Assembly (NCBI GenBank): GCA_917880885.1
Contig: OU862908.1
Location: 9,460,501 to 9,524,500, forward strand
Reading direction: 5' to 3'
Source of the DNA: Limnephilus marmoratus
Taxonomy: Eukaryota; Arthropoda; Insecta; Trichoptera; Limnephilidae
Length of the DNA stretch: 64,000 nt
The notes under the pieces were generated by a model. It ran no database searches. It saw nothing but the letters and a program-made list of their open reading frames with translations, and had not been told where the DNA came from. Below are positions 61,401 to 64,000 of this stretch, piece after piece (positions within the stretch are counted from its first letter, which is position 1; every line of letters begins with the position of its first letter). The translations under genes and the position numbers were made by a program.

Positions 61401-64000
61401 AACGAGTCGTAGGAACGAACCGTTCTCATGTGACTCGACTCGTTCTCACAACTCGTTCTCACTCGACAAATGTCGGGCGCGTAAATTTTAAAATTATTTT
61501 AAATAATATATATGACATATTTGCGGCGCGTTTCAAAGTGGAAGAGACTCTCAGCATCACCCTGGTGTGAGACAACCATTCAGAATTCAAGCATTGCTTG
61601 AAATGACTTTGGCCGTGTTTGGTGACCTGATCTGAATGGCCATGTAATTCCCAACCTTCCTCTTCCAACTTCCAGCCCCAGCAATTGGGATTCTGGTGCG
61701 GTATTCACATAAAAAATGTTTTTAATTTTTTATTGTTGTACTTTCACTCCACACAGAAGGCCCCTAGGAAAATAATTTTTCTTCAGAGTCTATGTCATCT
61801 ATGGAGATGTTGTGTGGATGGTTTTTTTTAGGGAGAAGAGGGGTCTTGAAGAGATCTATGTTGAATTAGGTAGGAAACACAGAAGCCAGCAATCATTCGA
61901 CAGCTGAGCTCAAGAACTCGAGAACTTGAACAAGCCGTAGAAATGACCTATTCTTATGCGATATAAAAGTCAACCATGCACAAATGTTGGGTTCCCGATT
62001 GGTGTGTTTCACAATTATGCAACGGTGCCGAAGGGATCACAGACGCTAGTTCCTTCGAGCACCTTCCATTGAAATACCGGTAGAACACGGACAGCATTCC
62101 TAACTGATGCCAGTGCTCTAAAGATTGCGATCCAGTTGTAATCGGGGAAGCTATCAAACGGACCGCCCGTTTTTGCGCAGAGTCATGTTTTTTTTTTTAA
62201 ATTATTTTGGGACTCCAGACCAGAGGTGGCTACCAAATTAAACAGTTGGCCGCCCTTGTGTTTTATACAGGGTCAGCAGTTAAAGTATATCTCCAAAACA
62301 AATCGTTCCGAGAAAACTTTGCACGTCATGTATTACTATAAGTCAATAAACTTTTATTTCCGACAACGTACTCAACTTGCTAAAACTGTGAAGTAATTTA
62401 AAAACAACTATTTAATAGGTACCTACGCGTTTTTTGCGTGTTTAAAAATTAAGTTGTCTTCCCTAGAGTTCGGCTCTGTAAAAGCCGCCACTTTGCCGCC
62501 TCCTAGTGATGAAATACGCTTTAAAATTTTATAAATCAAAATAAACATTTAATTTTTGAATTATAAAAATTTTGCATGCTAGCATAAAAAAGTTTTAAAA
62601 ATGGCTCATCTTACAGTTTTTTAAATGTATTTAGGGATTGCTAATTTGAATGTAGGTACAGTGAAACCCTCTAAAGAAGTTCTCCCTTAAGAAGTTTTCC
62701 TGCTTAGAAGGTTTGGTTTTTTCAGTCCCTTGAAGACAGAATGACTCAATTTATCCCACTTATAAGGTTTTTTCGCCTAAGAAGTTTTTTTATTCGGTCC
62801 CTTAGAAAACTTCTTAAGAGAGTTTCACTGCATATATTAAAGCAAATTTTTAATGAAATAAAATTGATATTGAGTTATAGAATTTATGAGAATAATTAAT
62901 CTTTCTCATCGGAACTGCCCTGTAGGGTTACAAGGGTATGATCGATCGCAAGACCACCTTTCAACGAAATTTGAATTCTCGGCTGCTGGGCCTTAAACAA
63001 TCTGACTTTATTTTTGATCTGTATTCTTAACTTCCTCGACAATCAAAGAAAAGAACTTACTGTGCATGGGTTTTAGTTCTTGGTCTTTAGTTGCCTGCTT
63101 CATTGCTTAGGATTGTGACCCTGGCTAACAAGACTCATCGCCGTAACTGATGTTAAGCTTGTGATTAAGGGGTGTTCAGACATCTAATATAACCGCTAGC
63201 AGGTATCTGTTGAACCGCGAATGCTTATGTTTCGTGCCGTTCACACAGCGCAGATAAAATATTTCTTCCTATGGTAGGAGAGGGGGTCAGTTGAATTAGC
63301 GAGCGGCCACGGAGTGCGCATTTTTTGTACTGAATCTATGAATTTGACATCTGTCACCCACCGGTCTTGTCAGCTCCGTAATTAAAATGACCCCCTCTCC
63401 CGTTTTCGCCGGAGTGGGGGGCGCGTAACTGTTGGCATATCGCCTCAGGAGCGGTTACGGCGTAAGATGTGCATTGTCTATGGTTGATGTGCGCATAAAG
63501 CGCTCAGGTGTGAACGGTCTGAAGGGATTGTATGGAGAGCGATATGTGGCGTGCTATGATCTTTTATATTTATATGCTCAATGTGAACGAGCTCTTATAG
63601 TTAATGATTGTAATATCTTGTTTTTCTTTAACAGGTTCAAAACACAGTCTGGTGGGGGACAAAGATATGCATCATTCGCATCACATAGAGATGGTATCCT
63701 CGTCTTCCATGAAGCTCTCGGTGGACCCTGTCTGTCAGAATGTGACCTACAGCCAGGAGCGGGAGCGTGAGGGTGCGCCCAGCGAGGACAGCACCATCAG
63801 GAGGCTGCCCGCGAAGGTGGACAGTACCAACAACAGCACGCAGACCTGGGCCGACCGTCTGCCACAGGCCGACGCCAGGGACAAGAGCGCCGTCACGGTC
63901 CTCAGCGCCAGTAAACTGCGGCTACTCCACGACACTACCATGATAGACACCGCCTTAGATCTAGACAGCCTCGACGGCTCTACAGTTTCCTTGTGGCCTG
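34234..64000 (+). CDS. app: DHHC palmitoyltransferase, ZDHHC14/18-approximated group (10 exons, 3' incomplete)
   Basis: This is a membrane S-acyltransferase that moves palmitate onto cysteines of client proteins at Golgi or plasma membranes. Fly approximated acts in Fat/Dachs planar-polarity and growth control. Numbering from the ATG at 34262, visible features are TM1 ([20 protein letters not shown]), TM2 ([18 protein letters not shown]), SDPG at about 87-90, and the cysteine-rich domain [17 protein letters not shown] ... [13 protein letters not shown]. The catalytic C165 lies in D162-[17 protein letters not shown] leads into TM3 and TM4, and TTNE is at 254-257. The KGSFSSKHG...NPYSRG segment and C-terminal tail match this subgroup rather than other DHHCs. 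All ten exons join in phase to an open frame of 551 residues still running at the edge. Introns reach 13.4 kb and are full of transposons. Earlier exons may exist, since 34234 follows a strong acceptor. Confidence 0.93.
35120..35350. repeat. tandem duplication of about 95-115 bp
   Basis: aataacaatttg-caacaata, ttaataattcatatta and gtaagttattccccaaac occur in the same order twice (about 35160-35232 and 35236-35328). The second copy carries an extra internal attaat stretch. In app intron 1. Confidence 0.7.
35584..36505 (-). mobile_element. mariner element, degenerate, TA-flanked
   Basis: TIRs cagggtggcgcaaaattaat and the inverse of attaattttgcgccaccttg lie directly inside TA dinucleotides (35582-35583, 36506-36507). 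The minus strand encodes a broken transposase. 36118-35834 gives [38 protein letters not shown] (catalytic QQD...PDF-LWG region); upstream pieces give [15 protein letters not shown] and WGTEN-like sequence at 36330-36260. 922 bp, so shorter than a full mariner and frameshifted. In app intron 1, antisense. Confidence 0.9.
36530..36655 (+). repeat. LINE-type 3' tail, 'gaagatgg...gaaaccggt' form
   Basis: ccagtctgaagatggc ... gctgaaaccggttacagtga followed by an AT-rich tail resembles 45650-45735 and 49626-49726 (ccagtctgaaaatg ... atgaaaccgg). This motif pair is common in arthropod non-LTR retrotransposon 3' ends. Confidence 0.5.
36960..37080 (-). mobile_element. tRNA-derived SINE, copy 1
   Basis: On the minus strand the element starts gaccgatcagtagctgagtt (A-box-like) and has gtgttcgattcctcg as B box at 37014-37000. 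A body gctggctaagtcctctatca follows, also found in the copy at 38478-38580. Polymerase III promoter layout plus a shared tail defines a SINE. Confidence 0.65.
37179..38129 (+). mobile_element. mariner element, deleted and frameshifted
   Basis: TIRs cagggtgtcccaaaagaaag and the inverse of ctttcttttgggacactctg enclose 951 bp. TA precedes the left end; the right end is followed by TG, a mutated TA. Plus-strand frames give N-terminal [20 protein letters not shown] and RKRASALSI, then [12 protein letters not shown] near 37680, then [20 protein letters not shown] and [20 protein letters not shown] at 37757-37880. The middle is deleted and the frame broken, so no active transposase. In app intron 1. 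Confidence 0.9.
38219..38379 (+). CDS. app: app exon b (TM2, DPG motif)
   Basis: Acceptor cttttccag; the first C completes GA to GAC (Asp). It encodes [16 protein letters not shown]2, [13 protein letters not shown] and YIEKQI. The donor gtaagt follows ATT G. Phase 2 in, phase 1 out. Confidence 0.93.
38478..38580 (-). mobile_element. tRNA-derived SINE, copy 2
   Basis: The minus strand reads gatcggttagtagccgagta, then ctgggttcaatcctctg (B box), then gctggctacgtccttcatca, aligning with the copy at 36960-37080 in head and body. It lies 100 bp downstream of app exon b. Confidence 0.65.
38774..38988. mobile_element. hairpin MITE with about 80-bp arms
   Basis: gtccattagtgcgcaccagc through cagcactgcgtt on the left is inverted on the right (38900-38988) with few mismatches. 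The loop is about 40 bp. GC-rich ends contrast with the surrounding intron. In app intron 2. Confidence 0.8.
39557..39741 (+). CDS. app: app exon c (DHHC cysteine-rich domain)
   Basis: Acceptor tgtttcag; AG completes G to GAG. It encodes [20 protein letters not shown], the zinc-binding Cys/His set and catalytic FDHHCPW. The donor gtaagt follows TGG at a codon boundary. The open frame continues 249 bases into the intron by chance. Confidence 0.95.
39923..40784. mobile_element. piggyBac-like family A, interrupted
   Basis: TTAA (39919-39922), then ccccttggctcctagcgtat, gaccgctttgcaataaaatc, tgaatgtatctg and aaaactatttttgaaacgtg. The right part (40670-40745) has tataaagcgtggtgttttct and taacaccgtttaga, shared with 45190, 46024 and 48871. 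A C/T-rich repeat fragment is inserted at about 40080-40430. The right edge is approximate. Confidence 0.6.
40085..40428 (-). repeat. C/T-rich retroelement-like repeat, inverted
   Basis: Read on the minus strand it starts near ctagcttttttccccacggc and has a polypyrimidine body (G-rich on plus, 40290-40375), then taatgccagagctcaccgg. It matches the 33705-33970 copy. It sits inside family A, so it inserted later. Confidence 0.55.
41070..41275 (+). mobile_element. Tc1-like transposase C-terminal remnant
   Basis: Translation gives [18 protein letters not shown] and later [16 protein letters not shown], the D-x-N-P-I-E-N and C-terminal motifs of Tc1-family transposases, with intervening stops and shifts. 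No TIRs found. In app intron 3. Confidence 0.75.
41657..41768 (+). CDS. app: app exon d (end of DHHC domain, TM3)
   Basis: Acceptor ttatttcag, then [32 protein letters not shown] continuing through TM3 to THLVL. The donor gtaagt follows TTA C (phase 1 out). Confidence 0.95.
42720..42792 (-). tRNA. tRNA-like sequence heading a SINE
   Basis: 73 nt on the minus strand fold as a tRNA. The acceptor is GCCGCCA with TGGCGTC (one mismatch), T8-A9, D stem GCTC/GAGC, anticodon stem 4 of 5 pairs, 5-nt variable loop, T arm ACGGG-TTCAAGT-CACGT (4 of 5). The A box tagctcagtgg and B box ggttcaagtca are intact. Position 33 is C, not T, and the triplet at 34-36 is GGC, so a working tRNA is doubtful. The sequence continuing to about 42640 (tatcttttctcggaag, gagtgtttcaggctgata) recurs at 58566-58630, so this is best read as the head of a SINE. 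Confidence 0.6.
42992..43170. repeat. nearly perfect palindrome, about 72-bp arms
   Basis: aattgtaaaactaacg, tttttaagacaagatt and tatgcatagcacaa on the left are repeated inverted on the right with essentially one indel; the loop is about 35 bases. The arm segment aagacaagattt...atgcatagcacaa also occurs at 58473-58499 next to the SINE body copy. Confidence 0.85.
43352..43825. mobile_element. piggyBac-like family B
   Basis: TTAA at 43348-43351 and 43826-43829. Ends cctcttatttgccgga and the inverse cctgttaaaggcc. The body, inverted relative to the copies at 47638, 51161 and 57944, contains aacctatcaatttacgtaat and gttctaggaatgtgtttc. The frame at 43265-43528 is not a gene. Confidence 0.75.
43862..43990. 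repeat. hairpin element
   Basis: ctttggaataa...acaaggttccatctgt and gtcatgcgataat on the left are inverted on the right (43940-43990) with minor differences. In app intron 4, about 110 bp before exon e. Confidence 0.7.
44103..44263 (+). CDS. app: app exon e (TM4, TTxE motif)
   Basis: Acceptor atgttag; TG completes C to CTG. It encodes a Leu/Ala-rich segment, TM4 ([20 protein letters not shown]), HTYLI and TTNED. The donor gtgagt follows GAT. The exon is markedly GC-rich against the AT-rich surroundings. The acceptor polypyrimidine tract is weak. Confidence 0.9.
44355..45294. mobile_element. piggyBac-like family A
   Basis: TTAA at 44351-44354 and 45295-45298. The left end cctctctggcctcgaccata is followed by tccgctttgcaataaaatg. 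The right part has ataaagtgtggtattttctc and agacaaagatttctatgaga. A stretch at 44640-45180 is not seen in other copies and is probably a further insertion. In app intron 5. Confidence 0.6.
45569..45735. repeat. inverted repeat of a LINE-like 3' end
   Basis: Arms of about 58 bp (aatttgaaattaaaacactt...tttcaccagg) face each other around the ccagtctgaaaatgtccgta loop. One arm plus the loop recurs alone at 49626-49726. The frame 45610-45828 is not coding. Confidence 0.7.
46390..46640. repeat. inverted-repeat element
   Basis: gagatcgatatagcgcgaga...gtcagatttgtg and its diverged inverse (46600-46645, cacaaatctgacaagagatc) bound about 250 bp. The inner segment tttcaatggctgttatttgc resembles 16855-16885, linking it to the element at 16770. 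Ends 150 bp before app exon f. Confidence 0.55.
46794..46915 (+). CDS. app: app exon f (cytosolic tail after TTxE)
   Basis: Acceptor tgttttcag, then [48 protein letters not shown]. This matches the family IKGSWS...NPYS...LCGP..PSLIDRRG tail. The donor gtaatt follows GAC AG. Confidence 0.94.
46955..47500. repeat. dispersed repeat carrying a nested insertion
   Basis: tcctgcatttgcagtgttga ... gcaagtgcagtgtcgac and, after the insertion, cttatgcatttattttgcc match (inverted) 49725-49830, where the two parts are contiguous. Confidence 0.75.
47044..47459. mobile_element. GC-rich non-autonomous element, 8-bp target duplication
   Basis: Flanked by gtgtcgac at 47036-47043 and 47460-47467. The related sequence at 49725-49830 has this site once, without the insert. 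Ends tagctatggg and tagcgatgtg (right, inverted) match at 8 of 10. An 8-bp duplication with a TAG...G end suggests a hAT-type MITE. Its GC content is far above the surroundings, and the frames inside (47122-47500) are compositional. Confidence 0.75.
47638..47965. mobile_element. piggyBac-like family B, short copy
   Basis: TTAA at 47634-47637 and 47966-47969; ends cttgtcaaaggcc and the inverse cctgtaatcggcc. The body has gaatgttttgtggattaatt, gaccgaaacacattcctaga and ttacgtaaattaataggttt. Confidence 0.7.
48060..48484. other. app intron 6 segment, nothing recognised
   Basis: Two overlapping minus frames (48060-48556) are long for the region, but they are in different frames of a purine-rich strand and match no family I know; not called as a gene. 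Confidence 0.4.
48485..48994. mobile_element. piggyBac-like family A
   Basis: Left cttgggcctattttgtcgaa and gcaataaaatccaaataaat. Right tataaagcgtggtattttct, then gaacgaatagacctgacagg + TTAA (48995-48998). The left TTAA has been lost. A 37-base segment (aaaaaaatatacgcatatat...) is directly duplicated at 48640-48713. Confidence 0.65.
49474..49830. repeat. cluster of three repeat pieces
   Basis: 49474-49545 is a LINE tail (ggcgct ... ATT repeats) as at 10083. 49626-49726 is one arm of the 45569 inverted repeat. 49725-49830 is the uninterrupted, inverted version of the repeat at 46955-47500. Lies about 115 bp before app exon g. Confidence 0.65.
49946..50000 (+). CDS. app: app exon g (55 nt)
   Basis: Acceptor ttttttttcag; the first A completes AG to AGA, giving [19 protein letters not shown]. 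The donor gtaagg follows AGG. The RRG start continues SLID-RRG of exon f as in relatives, confirming the join. Confidence 0.9.
50123..50198 (+). CDS. app: app exon h (76 nt)
   Basis: Acceptor tgtatttttag; encodes [25 protein letters not shown]. The donor gtaaac follows CAT G. Frame and splice sites fit, but residues are not strongly conserved in the family, so support is mainly splice phase. Confidence 0.8.
50260..50630 (+). mobile_element. mariner remnant
   Basis: The plus strand gives [16 protein letters not shown] at about 50418-50466, the conserved mariner block before the third catalytic Asp. At the right, tttgcgccaccttgta (50613-50628) is the same TIR type as the element at 35584. The left end is decayed. 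In app intron 8. Confidence 0.75.
50640..51156. other. app intron 8, AT-rich
   Basis: 50630-50690 (tactgtgaaaccttctgaag) resembles the TIR of the element at 62659 in part. Nothing else was recognised. Confidence 0.4.
51161..51793. mobile_element. piggyBac-like family B nested in family A
   Basis: TTAA at 51157-51160 and 51794-51797, ends cctgttgaggtcccgg and the inverse ctcgttgtgggcc. The flanks rejoin as tccgcttcgcaa + TTAA + agctctataaatgaaata, the family-A sequence seen intact elsewhere. The element therefore inserted into a TTAA inside a family-A copy. Confidence 0.85.
51915..52190. repeat. 44-bp minisatellite, about six units
   Basis: Units tttgacccatttatgggcc + aaacaactatttgacacata + gtaaa repeat every 44 bases with one or two substitutions each. 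The first and last copies are the most diverged (gacctattt; gacatatttagggg). Between two family-A pieces. Confidence 0.92.
52190..52562. mobile_element. piggyBac-like family A, inverted, end lost
   Basis: atcgttttatctcccttact, gttagaaagagaaaacacta, then gaaatgttcaaattattttg and attggaatgcggaaatactt follow the family-A order in reverse. No TTAA end is preserved at the minisatellite side. Confidence 0.6.
52912..56247 (-). mobile_element. RTE-type LINE, nearly complete, one in-frame stop
   Basis: The minus strand carries one continuous frame from 56018 to 52944 (about 1,024 codons) interrupted only by TAG at 55064-55062; the reading on both sides is in the same frame. The first part is an APE-type endonuclease ([42 protein letters not shown]). 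The second has reverse transcriptase motifs ([47 protein letters not shown] at about 53709-53690) and a C-terminal [19 protein letters not shown] region. Single-ORF APE+RT layout and sequence fit the RTE clade. A 5' leader extends to about 56247 and the 3' end is AT-rich. Antisense in app intron 8. Smaller plus frames here are shadows. Confidence 0.93.
56250..57462 (-). mobile_element. 5'-truncated LINE, RT C-terminal half
   Basis: Minus-strand frames give [20 protein letters not shown] (catalytic YADD at 57377-57366), then [55 protein letters not shown] and [12 protein letters not shown] (56629-56600), with stops and shifts. This is the palm-thumb part of a non-LTR RT with the jockey-like YLGxxID and LPxDI motifs. 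The 3' UTR ends aaatgtaaataaaa directly where the RTE element's 5' leader begins. The N-terminal half and endonuclease are missing. Confidence 0.85.
57463..57939. other. app intron 8, nothing recognised
   Basis: Contains a short direct repeat tttggtctcaga (about 57490 and 57507). No gene or bounded repeat. Confidence 0.4.
57944..58468. mobile_element. piggyBac-like family B
   Basis: TTAA at 57940-57943 and 58469-58472; ends ctcgttgaatgccgggg and the inverse cccgacatttgccg. The body gaatgttttgtggattaatt ... ttacgtaaattgataggttt is common to all family-B copies. Clear duplication of the TTAA. Confidence 0.8.
58473..58635. repeat. SINE body copy plus palindrome piece
   Basis: 58473-58499 matches the palindrome arm at 43035. 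58566-58630 (tatctttcctcgggaggttt, gagtgtttcaggcc) matches the SINE body at 42640-42715 without its tRNA head. The two ends cctgaaacactcttctacat and its inverse form a hairpin. It ends 150 bp before app exon i. Confidence 0.65.
58789..59049 (+). CDS. app: app exon i (261 nt, phase-symmetric, acidic)
   Basis: Acceptor aatcctacag; AA completes G to GAA. It encodes [20 protein letters not shown], then an acidic, Gly/Asp/Glu-rich region and DPVVLT. The donor gtgtgc follows ACA G. Phase 1 in and 1 out with a length divisible by three, so it could be skipped without a frame change. The donor is weaker than the others. It is a disordered cytosolic tail. Confidence 0.78.
59070..59195. mobile_element. 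piggyBac-like family A left end
   Basis: TTAA (59066-59069) + cccctcaagccttgaccata, then tccgctttgcaataacatcc, tgaaatatttctgaatatat and aaactgtttttgaaaggtga. It starts 17 bases after the app exon i donor. The right end is missing. Confidence 0.65.
59196..60054. other. app intron 9, nothing recognised
   Basis: AT-rich; no coding or bounded repeat signal. The minus frame at 59528-59803 looks random. Confidence 0.45.
60055..60235. repeat. dispersed repeat (gcgggtatgggtaccgc ... aagtggttcgct)
   Basis: gggaggcgggtatgggtacc, ataggtcaccccaagtggtt and cgctacgtttggtgacttag recur almost unchanged at 60918-61062 and, more diverged or inverted, at 8850, 9770 and 25730. Confidence 0.7.
60330..60730. repeat. 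tandem array, about 65-70 bp units
   Basis: ataccgcacaagagt-cca-ctgct is followed by A/T runs and tattgtaaattattgttatg. The block recurs at about 60347, 60418, 60496, 60555, 60636 and 60699. Unit length varies through the A/T run. A single gtgcggtattcac copy also stands at 23190 and 61692. Confidence 0.85.
60740..60885. repeat. G-rich low-complexity tract
   Basis: Long runs of G (up to nine) alternate with short spacers and would allow G-quadruplex formation on the plus strand, the sense strand of app. The Gly-rich frame 60759-61013 is an artefact of this composition. Confidence 0.8.
60918..61062. repeat. dispersed repeat, second copy in intron 9
   Basis: Matches 60055-60200 closely, the same orientation, with small indels. 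Confidence 0.7.
61080..61470 (-). mobile_element. LINE 3' end with RT C-terminal remnant
   Basis: The minus frame contains [19 protein letters not shown], the same RT tail as at 13405-13073. gatgacatagg and ttgctgtgtggaggtttttt mark the shared 3' block. C runs at 61175-61220. Confidence 0.65.
61735..61985. repeat. dead LINE 3' end
   Basis: ctccacacagaaggccccta, aataatttttcttcagag and gttgtgtggatggttttttt belong to the same LINE 3' family; the following gccagcaatcattcgacagc is a decayed WNDLPA-coding region (complement). Confidence 0.6.
62659..62830. mobile_element. small MITE, cagtgaaaccctct TIRs
   Basis: Left cagtgaaaccctctaaagaa and the inverse of cttcttaagagagtttcactg bound 172 bp. aagaagtt-type motifs recur four times inside. 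TA precedes the left end. The ends resemble pogo/Tigger-type TIRs; family assignment is tentative. Confidence 0.65.
62831..63634. other. app intron 9 distal part
   Basis: No bounded repeat. 63240-63480 is more GC-rich than the rest, and the frame 63432-63770 merely runs through the exon j acceptor in another phase. Confidence 0.5.
63635..64000 (+). CDS. app: app exon j (runs off window)
   Basis: Acceptor ttctttaacag; GT completes G to GGT, giving [20 protein letters not shown] and a Ser/Asp-rich tail ending ...[20 protein letters not shown] at the edge. 121 codons stay open with no stop, and the exon is GC-rich. The 3' end is outside the window. Confidence 0.85.

Overview
The window is eukaryotic and reads as a large, AT-rich, transposon-crowded insect (at least arthropod) genome. 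Coding exons are short, have GT/AG splice sites, and are separated by kilobases of mobile DNA. The two host genes have closest remembered relatives in insects. No rRNA, operon, prokaryotic gene or CRISPR array was found. The species cannot be named from the sequence.

Host gene 1 is akirin, on the minus strand at 8322-23920. It has four coding exons (23920-23737, 11097-10907, 8592-8430, 8332-8322) with compatible phases. They give a 182-residue nuclear protein ending in Tyr-Leu-Ser. Intron 1 is about 12.6 kb and is filled with terminal-inverted-repeat (TIR) elements.

Host gene 2 is a DHHC palmitoyltransferase of the ZDHHC14/18 / Drosophila approximated (app) group, on the plus strand from 34234 past the right edge. 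Ten exons are visible: 34234-34416, 38219-38379, 39557-39741, 41657-41768, 44103-44263, 46794-46915, 49946-50000, 50123-50198, 58789-59049 and 63635 to beyond 64000. All phases join, and the DHHC, DPG and TTxE motifs and four membrane segments are present. The two genes diverge from a shared region of about 10 kb (24-34 kb).

The rest is mobile DNA. It includes a Harbinger fragment (0.4-0.7 kb); hAT elements (2.5-3.2 kb, and 24.2-25.3 kb with perfect 8-bp target duplications); mariner/Tc1 remnants (3.3-4.2, 35.6-36.5, 37.2-38.1, 41.1 and 50.3-50.6 kb); and TTAA-flanked piggyBac-like non-autonomous elements. There is also a nearly intact RTE-type LINE with one in-frame stop (52.9-56.2 kb), a second 5'-truncated LINE (56.25-57.46 kb), tRNA-derived SINEs, many dead LINE 3' ends, minisatellites and a 98-base A run.

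The most unusual structure is a cluster of long-TIR, foldback-like elements at 15.6-23.0 and 30.3-32.7 kb. Several have perfect 8- or 9-bp target duplications. Although their outer TIRs differ, they carry versions of the same internal unit of about 93-95 bp, in tandem or single copy and in either orientation. I found no host-encoded new enzymatic system; the novelty is in this shared-core transposon family and in the layered nested insertions, whose order can be read from intact target duplications.
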